A DNA stretch of 49,680 bases, taken from positions 1-49,680 of the forward strand of contig DDTD01000077.1 of the NCBI GenBank assembly GCA_002344005.1, given 5' to 3'. Each line of letters begins with the position of its first letter. Position 1 is the first letter of the stretch. The notes under the pieces are model-generated. The model was not told the DNA's origin and made no database searches. It was given only the letters and a program-made list of their open reading frames with translations. Positions 9,801-18,173 of the stretch are shown piece by piece. The position numbers and the translations under genes are program-made. The DNA comes from Ignavibacteria bacterium UBA2373. Its GTDB lineage: Bacteria > Bacteroidota > Ignavibacteria > Kapaibacteriales > UBA961.

Positions 9801-9911
9801 GAATATACAACCCGTACTTTTGAAACAAATCGCTTGGCTGCGGGTATGTATCGTGTATCGGTAAAAACTACTGAAGAAACCGTGAATATACCATTGACAA
9901 TTGTTCGTTAA
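6819..9911 (+). CDS. T9SS cargo: IgGFc-binding-like N-terminal domain, LamG-like domain, sorting domain
   Basis: A 1030-residue secreted protein. Residues 1-21 are a signal peptide ending in ASA. Residues ~22-410 begin with KGTDFWLGFSEN and carry repeated beta-sandwich motifs (PVSVYGLNA, LPVAVFAGA, PVALMQYSPG) typical of the IgGFc-binding N-terminal domain. A beta-rich middle region follows. Residues ~690-930 begin with ILHLNAG and end with FLGQIAEVIMLN and LNLKYNI, the pattern of a concanavalin-like/LamG domain used by many T9SS proteins. The last ~75 residues (VELMPNPANDLITL ... AAGMYRVSVKT ... IPLTIVR) are a type A T9SS sorting domain. The protein is therefore probably exported across the outer membrane and attached to, or released from, the surface; a role in adhesion is an inference. 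A rho-independent terminator follows directly. Confidence 0.9.
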   Translation: MKTLYSFLISLFILCSMTASAQLSTKGTDFWLGFSENLVSPTITVFITSDVATTGTVSIPMGTFSQNFTIAANSSTSVVIPLNQGYNTGSETIRNMGIRVIANNPVSVYGLNAGSASSDATGVLPTPALGTFYTIAGARTDEFNSQFLIVATENNTVVTINPSSTTRNFRAANTPFDITLQRGQTYQVQSSSSQSLNGSTVTSTLPVAVFAGATCVRIGGCTACDHIFEQNMPTNRLGQNFITIPLALRTAPIFYDVVATENGTTIRRNGVVVATLNARQTFSFSTTQREVITSSAPVALMQYSPGSSCDGVTSDPFVVYVPPIDQMIDRIVFNAFVTPNIPTYFVNIVTATSNTANVTLDGAPVTGFTTIPNDPTMSATTTTVVGGTHTLDAGGDKLSAMIYGYGSFDSYGYLAGTAATALRGSDIIVTPEFSYMQNIPYIDYRANDITTTNSVAVMGLTVRDGGATAPDNDGFTTTMTSLTIDVSHPAMIRRLALYDGINEIAEVSIPCCTTSVAQFTGLNIVVPDNGTRTLELRATFTESVNDNTQLLFRVVEAVSIPGGTEFRDLDGGGATSSMNGDDNRLEVIADRLRFLGQPSDVDVDAMMQPDVTVEAIDEFNNRDRDVEGREVFITNRRLNNSPEGALMNEDGIARYGTLTFGTSSPFEQLTAASPGYQPGLSTAFAIKGAIATGNRILHLNAGTHSGPDGTLTGFWDDLAGNDDNGEQSVMARRPALRNSAAFLINSHPVVQFGVGRGMQINTRSELSGGSSKTMFAVIRTGANVTSRQMLMEFGGIPGGFNMYIDGFRLHAGVWDQLRAWHLNRQVLPNRVYLVQYVYDGSRNRLSLNSTSYLIEAASLAVNFRDPNIQGGNQLNGIGAVVEQTRYHNAYSFLPFGDPFLGQIAEVIMLNTADVDERTAVFDELNLKYNIGAPGNPLLKESEEENIANQPLPSVELMPNPANDLITLFSNGAAIRQITITTMEGVEVQKLYLSGEYTTRTFETNRLAAGMYRVSVKTTEETVNIPLTIVR

Positions 9912-9929
9912 AATTTATTTTTATTACAG

Positions 9930-9964
9930 AAAGCTCATTCCATCTGATGGAGTGGGCTTTTTTT
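9930..9964 (+). terminator. Rho-independent terminator after the IgGFc-binding-like gene
   Basis: AAAGCTCATTCCATC pairs with GATGGAGTGGGCTTT (two wobble pairs) around a very short loop and runs into a T tract at about 9958-9964. It lies 18 bp after the stop codon at 9911 and ahead of the LOG gene. Confidence 0.85.
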
Positions 9965-10020
9965 ATGTTGTGAAAACAAGAAATTCACCATTTTTGAAAA
10001 TATTTTTATCAATTTTGTTG

Positions 10021-10608
10021 ATGACAATGAAAACAATCGCTGTATTTTGTGGTTCAAGTTCGGGTAATGAAGAACTGTATGCCGAACAGGCATACACATT
10101 AGGCACATACCTTGCTCTCAATCAATATTCTTTGGTCTATGGCGGAGCATCCATTGGGTTAATGGGGGCTGTAGCAGATGGTGTTCTGGATAATGGTGGT
10201 AAAGTCACGGGTATTATCCCTTCTTTTTTTACCAATAAAGAAATTATGCATCAGCATTTGACAGAATGTATTATCGTAGAGTCCATGCATGAAAGAAAAA
10301 TGAGTATGTATAAACTCTGTGATGGTATTATTATTCTGCCCGGCGGTTATGGAACAATGGACGAATTTTTTGAAATACTGACATGGGCACAATTAGGATT
10401 GCATACTAAACCCATAGGACTATGGAATATTGAAGGATTTTATAATCCATTAGTAACGATGATAAAGACAATGGCGGAAAAAGGATTTGTTCGCGAAGAA
10501 CATATTCCATTATATATAGTTCACGATAACTATGAGCAATTACTTGCTTTGATGGCTTCATACTCCCCTCCGCGACTTCGGCAATGGGTTGAGGAAACAA
10601 TGATATAA
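10021..10608 (+). CDS. LOG family protein (TIGR00730), nucleoside 5'-monophosphate phosphoribohydrolase
   Basis: A 195-residue Rossmann-fold protein. The N-terminus IAVFCGSSSG and the later VYGGASIGLMG are characteristic of the LOG (Lonely Guy)/lysine-decarboxylase-like family. The catalytic and nucleotide-binding motif PGGYGTMDE spans residues 107-115, with the partner motif MHERK near 89-93. Known activity in the family: hydrolysis of nucleoside 5'-monophosphates, including cytokinin ribotides, to base and ribose 5-phosphate in the cytoplasm. The length matches the family (about 190 residues). The open frame extends upstream to 9901, but that segment overlaps the terminator and is not conserved-looking; ATG 10021 or 10027 is the likely start. 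It stands alone between the T9SS cargo gene and the accessory island, so it may mark the left edge of the core genome here. Confidence 0.92.
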   Translation: MTMKTIAVFCGSSSGNEELYAEQAYTLGTYLALNQYSLVYGGASIGLMGAVADGVLDNGGKVTGIIPSFFTNKEIMHQHLTECIIVESMHERKMSMYKLCDGIIILPGGYGTMDEFFEILTWAQLGLHTKPIGLWNIEGFYNPLVTMIKTMAEKGFVREEHIPLYIVHDNYEQLLALMASYSPPRLRQWVEETMI

Positions 10609-10818
10609 TCTATATTCTTTCATCGAAATTTTGTAGCTTTGGAACGATAAATGTTCAATTTTACAGAGTGAGAGCAAAAAAAATACTCTTAGGCTGATAA
10701 GGTAATACTTCGTTCTTTTAAAAGAGATGTTCAGACTAGGGGTTCGATTATAGGTTGTAGCTCAATGATCCTAAACGACAAAATCAACTATGGACAAAAC
10801 GAGAAAGAAAACGTAAAG

Positions 10819-12126
10819 ATGATAGTAACAGAAGAGGATGTTAATAAACTCGCCCCAGACGATGCTTCAATAACGGCTGGTCGCCAATTAGCAATGAGGA
10901 ATCAATGGGAAAATGTCAATAGACATGAAAGAGCTCTATGGGGTGAGTGTAAGGGAAGTGGTAAAAATCCTTACTTTACGCAAATTGATCTTGTAAACAT
11001 AGCGTTTAAATGTACTTGTCCGAGTAGAAAGTTTCCTTGTAAACATAGTTTGGGATTACTATATTTGTTTGTTAAAGATAAATCTTGCTTTCTAACACAT
11101 CCGGATATTCATACGCGAGTATTGGAGTGGATAGAAAGTAGAAATGAAAAAGTGGAAGCCAAAAAGGCGAGTCAAAACGTAGATAAAAAAGCTCAAGAAA
11201 AAAGGTTTTTACAAAGAGATAAAAAAGTAAGAGAGGGTATTGTTGAACTTAAAAGATGGATGAAGGATCTTATTCGTTTAGGTATTCAAAGTGTGCCACA
11301 AAATCAATATGTGTTTTGTAAAAATATGAAAGCAAAAATGATTGATGCACAAGCTCCGGGTTTGGCGCGTGTTTTGAGCGAATTAACTGAAATAAATATG
11401 TATGAACCAAACTGGGAACATGTGTTTTTACGTAAATTCTCATTTCTTTACATCCTTGTAAGTGCTTATGAAAATTCCGATAACATAAATGTTTCTTGGC
11501 AGGAAGAAATTAAAATTCGTTTAGGATATAATTTTAATAGATCGGATTTTGATTCTACTTCATTACAAAGAGATATTTTATTCACATTATCTCAAACAAA
11601 AGAAATCATAGATGTTAATTTAGTAAGCGAGAAAACATGGTTCTATTCCTGTGTAAATCAAAGTTTCTACTATCTATTGCAATATTATCCTGTAACACAA
11701 TCTGTGCAAGAACAATTTCATGTACCTGGTAATACTGTTGATGCTCAGTTTTTTATTTACCCGGGAAGAAATCAGCAGCGTATTGTCATAGAAATGTATG
11801 AGTCTGTGAGTCACAAAAAAATATTTGATTTTCCTCAAAAAAGTTTCTACAATCATTGGATTGATATAGCTGAAAAAAAAGCACTGAATATTTTTACTGA
11901 AGAATTTCCTGTTCTGTTAAAATCCTACAAATTATTGACTAAAACTAATGAATGGTTTATTACTGATGAGAGTGGCGATTCTTTAAAGGTAAATATAGAA
12001 AAAATAAAACTGCTGAAAATTTTAGCACTAACACTACAAAATCCCGTTGATTGGTTTGGAGTGGTTCATAATGCAATGTTTAAGCCGCTGGCATTCATTT
12101 TTAATAATAAATATTATACAGTATGA
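10819..12126 (+). CDS. SWIM zinc-finger family protein, first gene of a MoxR/VWA cassette
   Basis: A 435-residue protein from ATG 10819; a start at ATG 10765 would add 18 residues. The later start is preferred because relatives begin close to the LAPDDASITAGR segment, which follows directly. A SWIM zinc-binding motif C-x-C-x6-C-x-H is complete: Cys65, Cys67, Cys74 and His76. SWIM domains bind DNA or protein. The remainder is helical with no other motif I can name. The stop overlaps the start of the next gene by 4 bases (ATGA), which implies translational coupling. The 210 bp upstream contain a TAGCTTTG at 10634-10641 that fits a Bacteroidota -7 element but lacks a clear -33 box. In other bacteria this family is regularly found with DUF5691, MoxR, DUF5682 and VWA genes, as here. 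Confidence 0.88.
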   Translation: MIVTEEDVNKLAPDDASITAGRQLAMRNQWENVNRHERALWGECKGSGKNPYFTQIDLVNIAFKCTCPSRKFPCKHSLGLLYLFVKDKSCFLTHPDIHTRVLEWIESRNEKVEAKKASQNVDKKAQEKRFLQRDKKVREGIVELKRWMKDLIRLGIQSVPQNQYVFCKNMKAKMIDAQAPGLARVLSELTEINMYEPNWEHVFLRKFSFLYILVSAYENSDNINVSWQEEIKIRLGYNFNRSDFDSTSLQRDILFTLSQTKEIIDVNLVSEKTWFYSCVNQSFYYLLQYYPVTQSVQEQFHVPGNTVDAQFFIYPGRNQQRIVIEMYESVSHKKIFDFPQKSFYNHWIDIAEKKALNIFTEEFPVLLKSYKLLTKTNEWFITDESGDSLKVNIEKIKLLKILALTLQNPVDWFGVVHNAMFKPLAFIFNNKYYTV

Positions 12127-13634
12127 TGGAAGAGGAAATTGTTAAAGCCGCTTTGTTAGGTACTGAACGATATATGCCTGAATTGGGGTTGTCGTTTTCA
12201 AATATAATGCAAAAAATTTCGGATGATTTTGAAGAAAAAGAAGACATTTTTCTTAAACAAACTGCTTTGTACTACAGTTTACGTGATTGCTGTGTACTTC
12301 CCATAAAAATTGAAGGATTAACAATCTTTGACTCTGACTCGGTAGTTGAGAATAATCCTACTTTAGAAGGTATGTTACAGAAAGCAATCCTCACACAAAA
12401 CAACAATCTTCTCAATTACTGCTTGTATGTTGTTGAAAAACAGAACTATAGTATTCCCAATTATATACTCCCCGATATGCTCAATAAGTGTCAAGATATA
12501 AAAAGAAGAAGAATTATTCTTCGTCATGGTGGGTCTGTTGCAAAAACGATAGCGTCACTAATGAGTATAGAATCTGTTGTTACTCAAGAAAATATTAACC
12601 CGGAAGAAGGTACATTGCAAGAAATTTTAGATTGGATAAGTGTCATTAGAAAAAATGACCCAACAAAAATATGGCAAATTAATTCGCTGCAAGCAGATGC
12701 TGAAAATTTGTCAAAAAACACAAACCAAAGTAAATTTGAGAGAATATTTGAAAACGAAAAAGTTGACAACAGGTTGAAGTTACTTAAATGTTTACGTGAT
12801 GGTTTGTCGAAAACAGATGAACCCTATCTTCTTAAATTGTTGAAAACGAAAAGTCCACAGATAAAAGACGAGATTTCAAGACTGCTCATTCATATTGAAG
12901 ATACAAAAATCCACAATGACTATATTTCATTGCTGAAAAAAATGTTTGTAGTGACAGATAAAAAGAAATTAATGGGTCTTATAAGAGAAAAGTCAGTACA
13001 GCGCAATCCTGATTTTGTGTTTGATGCTCATTGGAAAAATTATGGTTTTGAAGAGTTAAGTCCACTGAAAGAGGTAAGCGATTTGGATTTTCAGACAATA
13101 CAGGTTATTACAAGAGTACCACTACCTCTTATTGCAAAAACTCTTGGTATTAGCGAAGAGATGTTCTTTGAGGATTTTTACGTTAATCAGAAGAATGAAA
13201 AATTTCATGCCGCATTTATAGATAATGCTCTAAATTTTGATGATATAGAACTTTTAAAAAGAATTATCATATTAACCAATAATGTTGAACTAATCGCACG
13301 TTTACCATTCAACGACGCATTAATAATGTTTGAAAATTTTTACAAGGGTAAACAAAATCGAAAAGTTACGATAACAATTTTAGGATGGATTTTTCAACAA
13401 GAGTTCTTTGAATTATCCGATAAGATTGGACGGTTGATTTTGGAGGATTTGCGTGATATGGAGTATGAAGTCTATGGAAATCAGTACTATTTGTTGGGAC
13501 TGTATTTACCATTCAACGTATCTGAAATGATTCAATCCATGAATAGAAATTCCAATGATAATTCCTTTTTTAAGAATAATCATTTAATAATGCAGGCAAT
13601 TGAAGATAAAAAACAAATTATTAATAATTTTTAG
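12123..13634 (+). CDS. DUF5691 family protein
   Basis: A 503-residue protein starting MMEEEIVKAALLGTER, the characteristic opening of DUF5691 members. The rest is predominantly helical with Leu/Lys-rich segments suggestive of HEAT-like or helical-repeat structure, for example LLKCLRDGLSKTDEPYLLKLLKTKSPQIKD at about 218-247 (described by position only; this is a visual judgement). No enzymatic motif was found. Its start overlaps the SWIM gene by 4 bases, and the MoxR gene begins 10 bases after its stop, so it sits in a single operon. Its function is unknown; its constant position between a SWIM protein and a MoxR ATPase suggests that it is an adaptor or substrate-recognition component of that complex. 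Family assignment rests on the N-terminus, the length and the neighbours. Confidence 0.8.
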   Translation: MMEEEIVKAALLGTERYMPELGLSFSNIMQKISDDFEEKEDIFLKQTALYYSLRDCCVLPIKIEGLTIFDSDSVVENNPTLEGMLQKAILTQNNNLLNYCLYVVEKQNYSIPNYILPDMLNKCQDIKRRRIILRHGGSVAKTIASLMSIESVVTQENINPEEGTLQEILDWISVIRKNDPTKIWQINSLQADAENLSKNTNQSKFERIFENEKVDNRLKLLKCLRDGLSKTDEPYLLKLLKTKSPQIKDEISRLLIHIEDTKIHNDYISLLKKMFVVTDKKKLMGLIREKSVQRNPDFVFDAHWKNYGFEELSPLKEVSDLDFQTIQVITRVPLPLIAKTLGISEEMFFEDFYVNQKNEKFHAAFIDNALNFDDIELLKRIIILTNNVELIARLPFNDALIMFENFYKGKQNRKVTITILGWIFQQEFFELSDKIGRLILEDLRDMEYEVYGNQYYLLGLYLPFNVSEMIQSMNRNSNDNSFFKNNHLIMQAIEDKKQIINNF

Positions 13635-13644
13635 CAAAGTCATA

Positions 13645-14721
13645 ATGAGTCAAAATTTAAGATTACAGGCGGAAGAACTATTCCAAGACGAGCTGGCAGA
13701 ACTTCAAAAATTAGACAAGAATGAAAAACCTGAAAACTGGCAGTTATCACCGAAATCAGTCATTAAATATCTTATGGGAGGTAAGCTATATAATGGTTTT
13801 GAAATTACGCCCAAATATATAGGAAACCAGCGATTAATGGAAATAGCCGTTGCCACTCTTACTACAGATCGTGCATTGTTGCTTTACGGATTACCGGGGA
13901 CAGCAAAGTCTTGGGTTTCTGAACATATCGCGGCTGCTATAACAGGTGATTCAACATATATTATTCAGGGAACTGCGGGTACCGGAGAAGATTCCATCCG
14001 ATACGGATGGAATTATGCCTTGTTGCTATCGAAAGGGCCAAGTATTGATGCCGTTGTCGAAACTCCAATGATGAAGGGTATGAGAGAGGGAAAAATTGTC
14101 CGCATAGAGGAGTTAACACGTGTTTCGTCTGACGTTCAAGACACCTTAATTACTATTCTCTCCGAAAAAACAATTCCGATTCCTGAAATTAATACTCGAG
14201 TAGATGCGGTAAAAGGGTTTAATGTTATAGCAACTGCAAATAATAAAGATAAAGGTGTAAATGAGTTGTCAAGTGCTTTGAAAAGAAGGTTTAATACTGT
14301 GATTTTACCGGTACCATCAACTATAGATGAAGAAGTTGAAATAGTACGTCAACGTGTTGATTCATATGCAAAAGAAATGGAAATATCCTCTCTGTCTATT
14401 ATTGAAGAGATACATCGAGTTGTAACAATTTTTAGAGAGTTACGTGAGGGAATCAGTTCTGATGGTAAGACAAAATTAAAATCCCCATCTGGATCTTTAA
14501 GTACTGCAGAAGCTATATCTGTTATGAATAATGGACTATCGTTAGCTTACTACTTTGGCGATGGAAGTGTGTCTTCAGAGGATTTGGCAAGTGGAATTAT
14601 CGGTGCTATAATAAAAGATCCTATTCAAGACAAAATTGTGATGCAAGAATATATGGAAACTGTTATTAAAAAAAGAGACGATTGGAAAGATATATACCGA
14701 GCTTGTAGAAATATTATATAA
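13645..14721 (+). CDS. MoxR-family AAA+ ATPase
   Basis: A 358-residue AAA+ ATPase from ATG 13645. An in-frame ATG at 13600 would overlap the preceding gene and add a non-conserved leader. Walker A is GLPGTAKS at residues 82-89. The Walker B region reads IVRIEELTR with Glu155-Glu156, i.e. Glu where Asp-Glu is usual. Sensor 1 lies in NVIATANNKDKG, and LKRRFN supplies arginine-finger-like residues. QGTAGTGEDSIRYGWNYA is highly characteristic of the MoxR subgroup linked to VWA and DUF5682 proteins. MoxR ATPases act as chaperone-like remodellers that work with VWA partners carrying a metal-ion-dependent adhesion site. The gene is the third of five in a tight operon, 10 bases after DUF5691 and 10 bases before DUF5682. 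Confidence 0.95.
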   Translation: MSQNLRLQAEELFQDELAELQKLDKNEKPENWQLSPKSVIKYLMGGKLYNGFEITPKYIGNQRLMEIAVATLTTDRALLLYGLPGTAKSWVSEHIAAAITGDSTYIIQGTAGTGEDSIRYGWNYALLLSKGPSIDAVVETPMMKGMREGKIVRIEELTRVSSDVQDTLITILSEKTIPIPEINTRVDAVKGFNVIATANNKDKGVNELSSALKRRFNTVILPVPSTIDEEVEIVRQRVDSYAKEMEISSLSIIEEIHRVVTIFRELREGISSDGKTKLKSPSGSLSTAEAISVMNNGLSLAYYFGDGSVSSEDLASGIIGAIIKDPIQDKIVMQEYMETVIKKRDDWKDIYRACRNII

Positions 14722-14731
14722 TCAAAAATAC

Positions 14732-17017
14732 ATGGCAACACACATACTAGGTATTAGACATCATGGTCCCGGATCTGCTCGGCATGTCGTAGATGCTCTG
14801 AAGCAAGTAAATCCAGATATTATATTAATTGAAGGACCACCGGAAGCAGAGGCAATTTTATCTTGGGCGAAGAGTCCTCAAATGAAGCCACCTGTTGCTA
14901 TATTGGTTTATGTGCCTGACAATCCTCATCGTGCTGTATTTTATCCATTTGTCGAATACTCTCCTGAGTGGCAGGCGATACAATTTGGTTTACAGAATAA
15001 TATACCGATTCGTTTTGCAGATATGCCACTTACACACTCTATGGGGTTAAGGCAAAATAGTGTTGGGGAAGATGTAGTTTCTGACCATGAGGAAGAAAGT
15101 ACTCACTATAAGATTAACAATGAGGATAAATCCTCCGGCTCTATCCAAGAAGATAGTTCTGAAGTTTTTTATGGTAATCCTATACAATATTTAGCGAATA
15201 TTGCGGGATATGAAGATGGGGAACAGTGGTGGGAGCAGCACTTTGAATTATCCAGGGAAGATCCTCTTTTACTGTTTGAAACTATCAAAAAAGCTATGAA
15301 AGTATTAAGAGAGAAGTCTTTTCAAGATATTAAAATAAATGATTTACAAAGAGAAGTATTTATGCGGCGGGCTATTACTAAGGCTCGGAATGAAAAGTAT
15401 GATAGTATTGCCTTTATCTGTGGTGCATGGCATGCACCCGCACTCGAAGAAACATATAAGCCCAGTGTTGAAAAGGAGCTTATAAAAGATTTACCAAAGA
15501 TAAAAGTAGATACCACATGGATTCCTTGGACTAACGATAGATTAATGTTTGAGAATGGATATGGTGCGGGTATAGGGTCACCAGGATGGTATCAACATCA
15601 ATGGAATCAACCTAACGATGATGGTACATTCTGGCTTACTAAAACGGCTCATGTTTTCAGAAAGGAAAATATTGATATTTCCTCTGCTCATATTATTGAG
15701 GCGGTAAAGCTCGTAAAAGCATTATGTATGATACGGAATTTGAATAAACCCGGGTTAAATGAGATGCAAGAAGCTACTCGTACAGTAATGCTTATGGGTG
15801 ACTCTTTACCAATGATATTACTAAAGAAAGAGCTGTATGTAGGGAACAACATTGGACAGATACCAGATGAAGCTCCGAAGTCGCCTTTACAATTAGATTT
15901 TGATAAAAAAATAAGATATTTGCGCTTAAAGTTGAGTGAGGAAGAACAAATAATTACACTTGATCTCCGTAAGCCGCTGGATATTCAAAAAAGTATGTTC
16001 CTCAATCAATTAAATTTACTCAATATCAATTGGGGAGAATTAATAACAACACAATCGAAGGGTACGTTTAAGGAACAATGGAGGTTGTATTGGCAACCAC
16101 AAATGATGATAGAGCTCATAGCTAAATCATCATTTGGAAATACTATTAAGCAAGCTTGTTTTTTTTATATTAAAGAAATAATAAATAAGGATATTGATAT
16201 AGTAAGTTTGTCACAGTTATTGCAAAAGTCAATCGCCTCCGACATCCATGAAAGCATAGACACATTGTTGAAAAAAATGGATGAAGTAAGTGCTAACTCC
16301 GTTGATGTAAAAGCTCTTATGCAAACTCTGTTACCATTGGTTGATGTTTTAAAGTATGGTGATGTGAGAAAAACTAATCAAGAAAAAGTAAAGGTAATTC
16401 TTGATGTAATTTTTTATCGGTTACTAATAAATCTATCTGTCAACTGTATGAATATTGACTATGACCAAGCAGTCGAAACAGTACAGTTAATATTACAGTG
16501 TAATAAAGCACTCTTAATGCTTGACAATCCTGATTATCTCAATGAATGGTATAATCAAATAAAATTCATGTGCGAGAATAGTTCTGTGCATCCGTATATA
16601 TTAGGAAGTTGTCATAAATTAGCTTATGAAAATAATGTTTTAGATAAGAATCAAATCGCTAAATCTTTCTCACAAGCTCTTTCATTAAATAATATTGCCG
16701 AATATAGTGTTTATTGGATAGAGGGATTTCTTAATAATGCAGCGGTCATTCTTCTGTTTGATGAGGTAATCTGGTCTGTTGTTTTTGATTGGGTTGAGTC
16801 TTTAGATGAAAATGAATTTATAGCATTGTTACCAATTTTACGCAGAACATTTAGTGTATATGAAAAAGCTGAAAAAGAAAAATTAGCTCAAAAAGTAAAG
16901 TATGTAAGGAAAGAAGTGGACTTTTCACATGATGAAGAAAAAGGCGTGTTATTCAATGAAAATTTAGCATTACCAATTATTAAAACATTCTCTGAATTAC
17001 TAGGTCTGAAACTATAA
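14732..17017 (+). CDS. DUF5682 family protein
   Basis: A 761-residue protein. The N-terminus HILGIRHHGPGSARHVVDAL (residues 4-23) and LIEGPPEAEAIL just after it are hallmarks of DUF5682. A further conserved motif is CGAWHAPAL, with Cys230 and His234. The order of an early H-containing G-motif, an EGPPE motif and a later GxWH motif recalls the TraB/TIKI and erythromycin-esterase-like hydrolase fold; that relationship is my inference and not established here. The C-terminal half is helical and repetitive. If it is an enzyme it could be the effector of the cassette. It begins 10 bases after the MoxR stop and ends 4 bases before the VWA start. No signal peptide or membrane segment is seen, so it is probably cytoplasmic. 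Confidence 0.88.
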   Translation: MATHILGIRHHGPGSARHVVDALKQVNPDIILIEGPPEAEAILSWAKSPQMKPPVAILVYVPDNPHRAVFYPFVEYSPEWQAIQFGLQNNIPIRFADMPLTHSMGLRQNSVGEDVVSDHEEESTHYKINNEDKSSGSIQEDSSEVFYGNPIQYLANIAGYEDGEQWWEQHFELSREDPLLLFETIKKAMKVLREKSFQDIKINDLQREVFMRRAITKARNEKYDSIAFICGAWHAPALEETYKPSVEKELIKDLPKIKVDTTWIPWTNDRLMFENGYGAGIGSPGWYQHQWNQPNDDGTFWLTKTAHVFRKENIDISSAHIIEAVKLVKALCMIRNLNKPGLNEMQEATRTVMLMGDSLPMILLKKELYVGNNIGQIPDEAPKSPLQLDFDKKIRYLRLKLSEEEQIITLDLRKPLDIQKSMFLNQLNLLNINWGELITTQSKGTFKEQWRLYWQPQMMIELIAKSSFGNTIKQACFFYIKEIINKDIDIVSLSQLLQKSIASDIHESIDTLLKKMDEVSANSVDVKALMQTLLPLVDVLKYGDVRKTNQEKVKVILDVIFYRLLINLSVNCMNIDYDQAVETVQLILQCNKALLMLDNPDYLNEWYNQIKFMCENSSVHPYILGSCHKLAYENNVLDKNQIAKSFSQALSLNNIAEYSVYWIEGFLNNAAVILLFDEVIWSVVFDWVESLDENEFIALLPILRRTFSVYEKAEKEKLAQKVKYVRKEVDFSHDEEKGVLFNENLALPIIKTFSELLGLKL

Positions 17018-17021
17018 AAGT

Positions 17022-18173
17022 ATGAATAATAATTTAAATATTAACAGATGGCGTCTTATCTTAGGACAAGAGACTCAGAACATTTTACCGGCTATCTTGG
17101 ATAGTACACAAGTTGGTATAGATAATGCACTGGAGTTACTTTACAATTCAGATTTGCATAGAAAAGGAGGTCTGGGGGGAACTGCACCTAAAGTAAATAG
17201 ATGGCTCAAAGACATTAGAGAGTATTTTCCAAAGTCAATGGTAAAAGTCATGCAAGAAGATGCTTTAAAAAGGTATAATTTAACTAAGATGCTTTCCGAA
17301 CCAGAATTTTTGGAAAATATTGTACCGGATGTTCATCTGATTGTGACGCTGATGGAGTTAAAATCATTAATACCTGAATCAACAAAATCAACAGCAAGAC
17401 TAGTTGTCAAAAAAGTCGTAGATGATTTAATGCAAAAATTAGAAGCTCCAATGAATCAATCAATTAATGCTGTAATCAGTAAAAGTATAAAAAATAGAAG
17501 GCCAAAGCATAATGAAATAGATTGGCATGAAACAATAAAAAGAAATTTGAAGAATTATCAGACGGAATACCAGACCATTATTCCTAGTGTGAAATTGGGG
17601 CATAGTCGGAAACGTAGGGCAATAAAGGATATTGTGCTTTGTCTTGACCAAAGCGGTTCAATGGGAACGTCTGTAGTATATTCTGGTATCTTTGGTTCTG
17701 TTATGGCAAGCATTCCTTCTGTGACAACTAAAATGGTTGTGTTTGACACAGAGGTCGTTGACTTGACTGAAAATCTTAATGATCCTGTTGATTTGTTGTT
17801 TGGTGTACAGCTAGGAGGGGGTACTGACATCAATAAGGCATTAACGTATTGTCAGCAAATTACAACGAAACCTGCGGATACGACAATAGTATTAATATCT
17901 GATTTATATGAAGGAGGAAATCTAGCGCAAATGCGTACAACCATGAAAGGAATAGTTAATAGCGGTATTAAATTTGTTGTCCTTCTTGCCTTGAATGATG
18001 ACGGAGCACCATATTATGATCATCAAAATGCAGAATTTCTAGGTGCTTTAGGCGTTCCTGTTTTTGCATGTACCCCTGATTTATTCCCCGATATGATGGC
18101 TAATGCTATAAGTGGAAAAGATATTCAGCAATGGGTTAGTACAAATAATCTTGTATTGAAAAATAGAAGTTAA
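17022..18173 (+). CDS. VWA-domain protein with intact MIDAS, last gene of the MoxR cassette
   Basis: A 383-residue protein. Residues ~1-200 are a helical region with a Gly-rich stretch (HRKGGLGGTAPKVNRWL). A von Willebrand factor A domain follows with all metal-ion-dependent adhesion site elements: Asp209-x-Ser211-x-Ser213 (DQSGSM), Thr268 in GGTD and Asp294 in ISDLYEGG. VWA proteins of this CoxE-like group partner MoxR ATPases and are thought to bind the remodelled client. The start at 17022 lies 4 bases after the DUF5682 stop. Its 3' end overlaps, by 38 bases, the convergent frame of the methyltransferase remnant on the other strand. No signal peptide is present, so the complex is expected to be cytoplasmic. 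Confidence 0.93.
   Translation: MNNNLNINRWRLILGQETQNILPAILDSTQVGIDNALELLYNSDLHRKGGLGGTAPKVNRWLKDIREYFPKSMVKVMQEDALKRYNLTKMLSEPEFLENIVPDVHLIVTLMELKSLIPESTKSTARLVVKKVVDDLMQKLEAPMNQSINAVISKSIKNRRPKHNEIDWHETIKRNLKNYQTEYQTIIPSVKLGHSRKRRAIKDIVLCLDQSGSMGTSVVYSGIFGSVMASIPSVTTKMVVFDTEVVDLTENLNDPVDLLFGVQLGGGTDINKALTYCQQITTKPADTTIVLISDLYEGGNLAQMRTTMKGIVNSGIKFVVLLALNDDGAPYYDHQNAEFLGALGVPVFACTPDLFPDMMANAISGKDIQQWVSTNNLVLKNRS

Noticed and set aside
9901..10020. Longer start for the LOG protein
   Set aside because: The extension crosses the rho-independent terminator of the previous gene and is not family-like.
10735..10775. tRNA-like pieces (GGGGTTCGATTATAG and GTTGTAGCTCAA) left of the MoxR cassette
   Set aside because: Order and spacing do not fold into a tRNA or a clear tRNA 3' end, and no matching attachment repeat was seen at the right edge. 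Probably coincidental.
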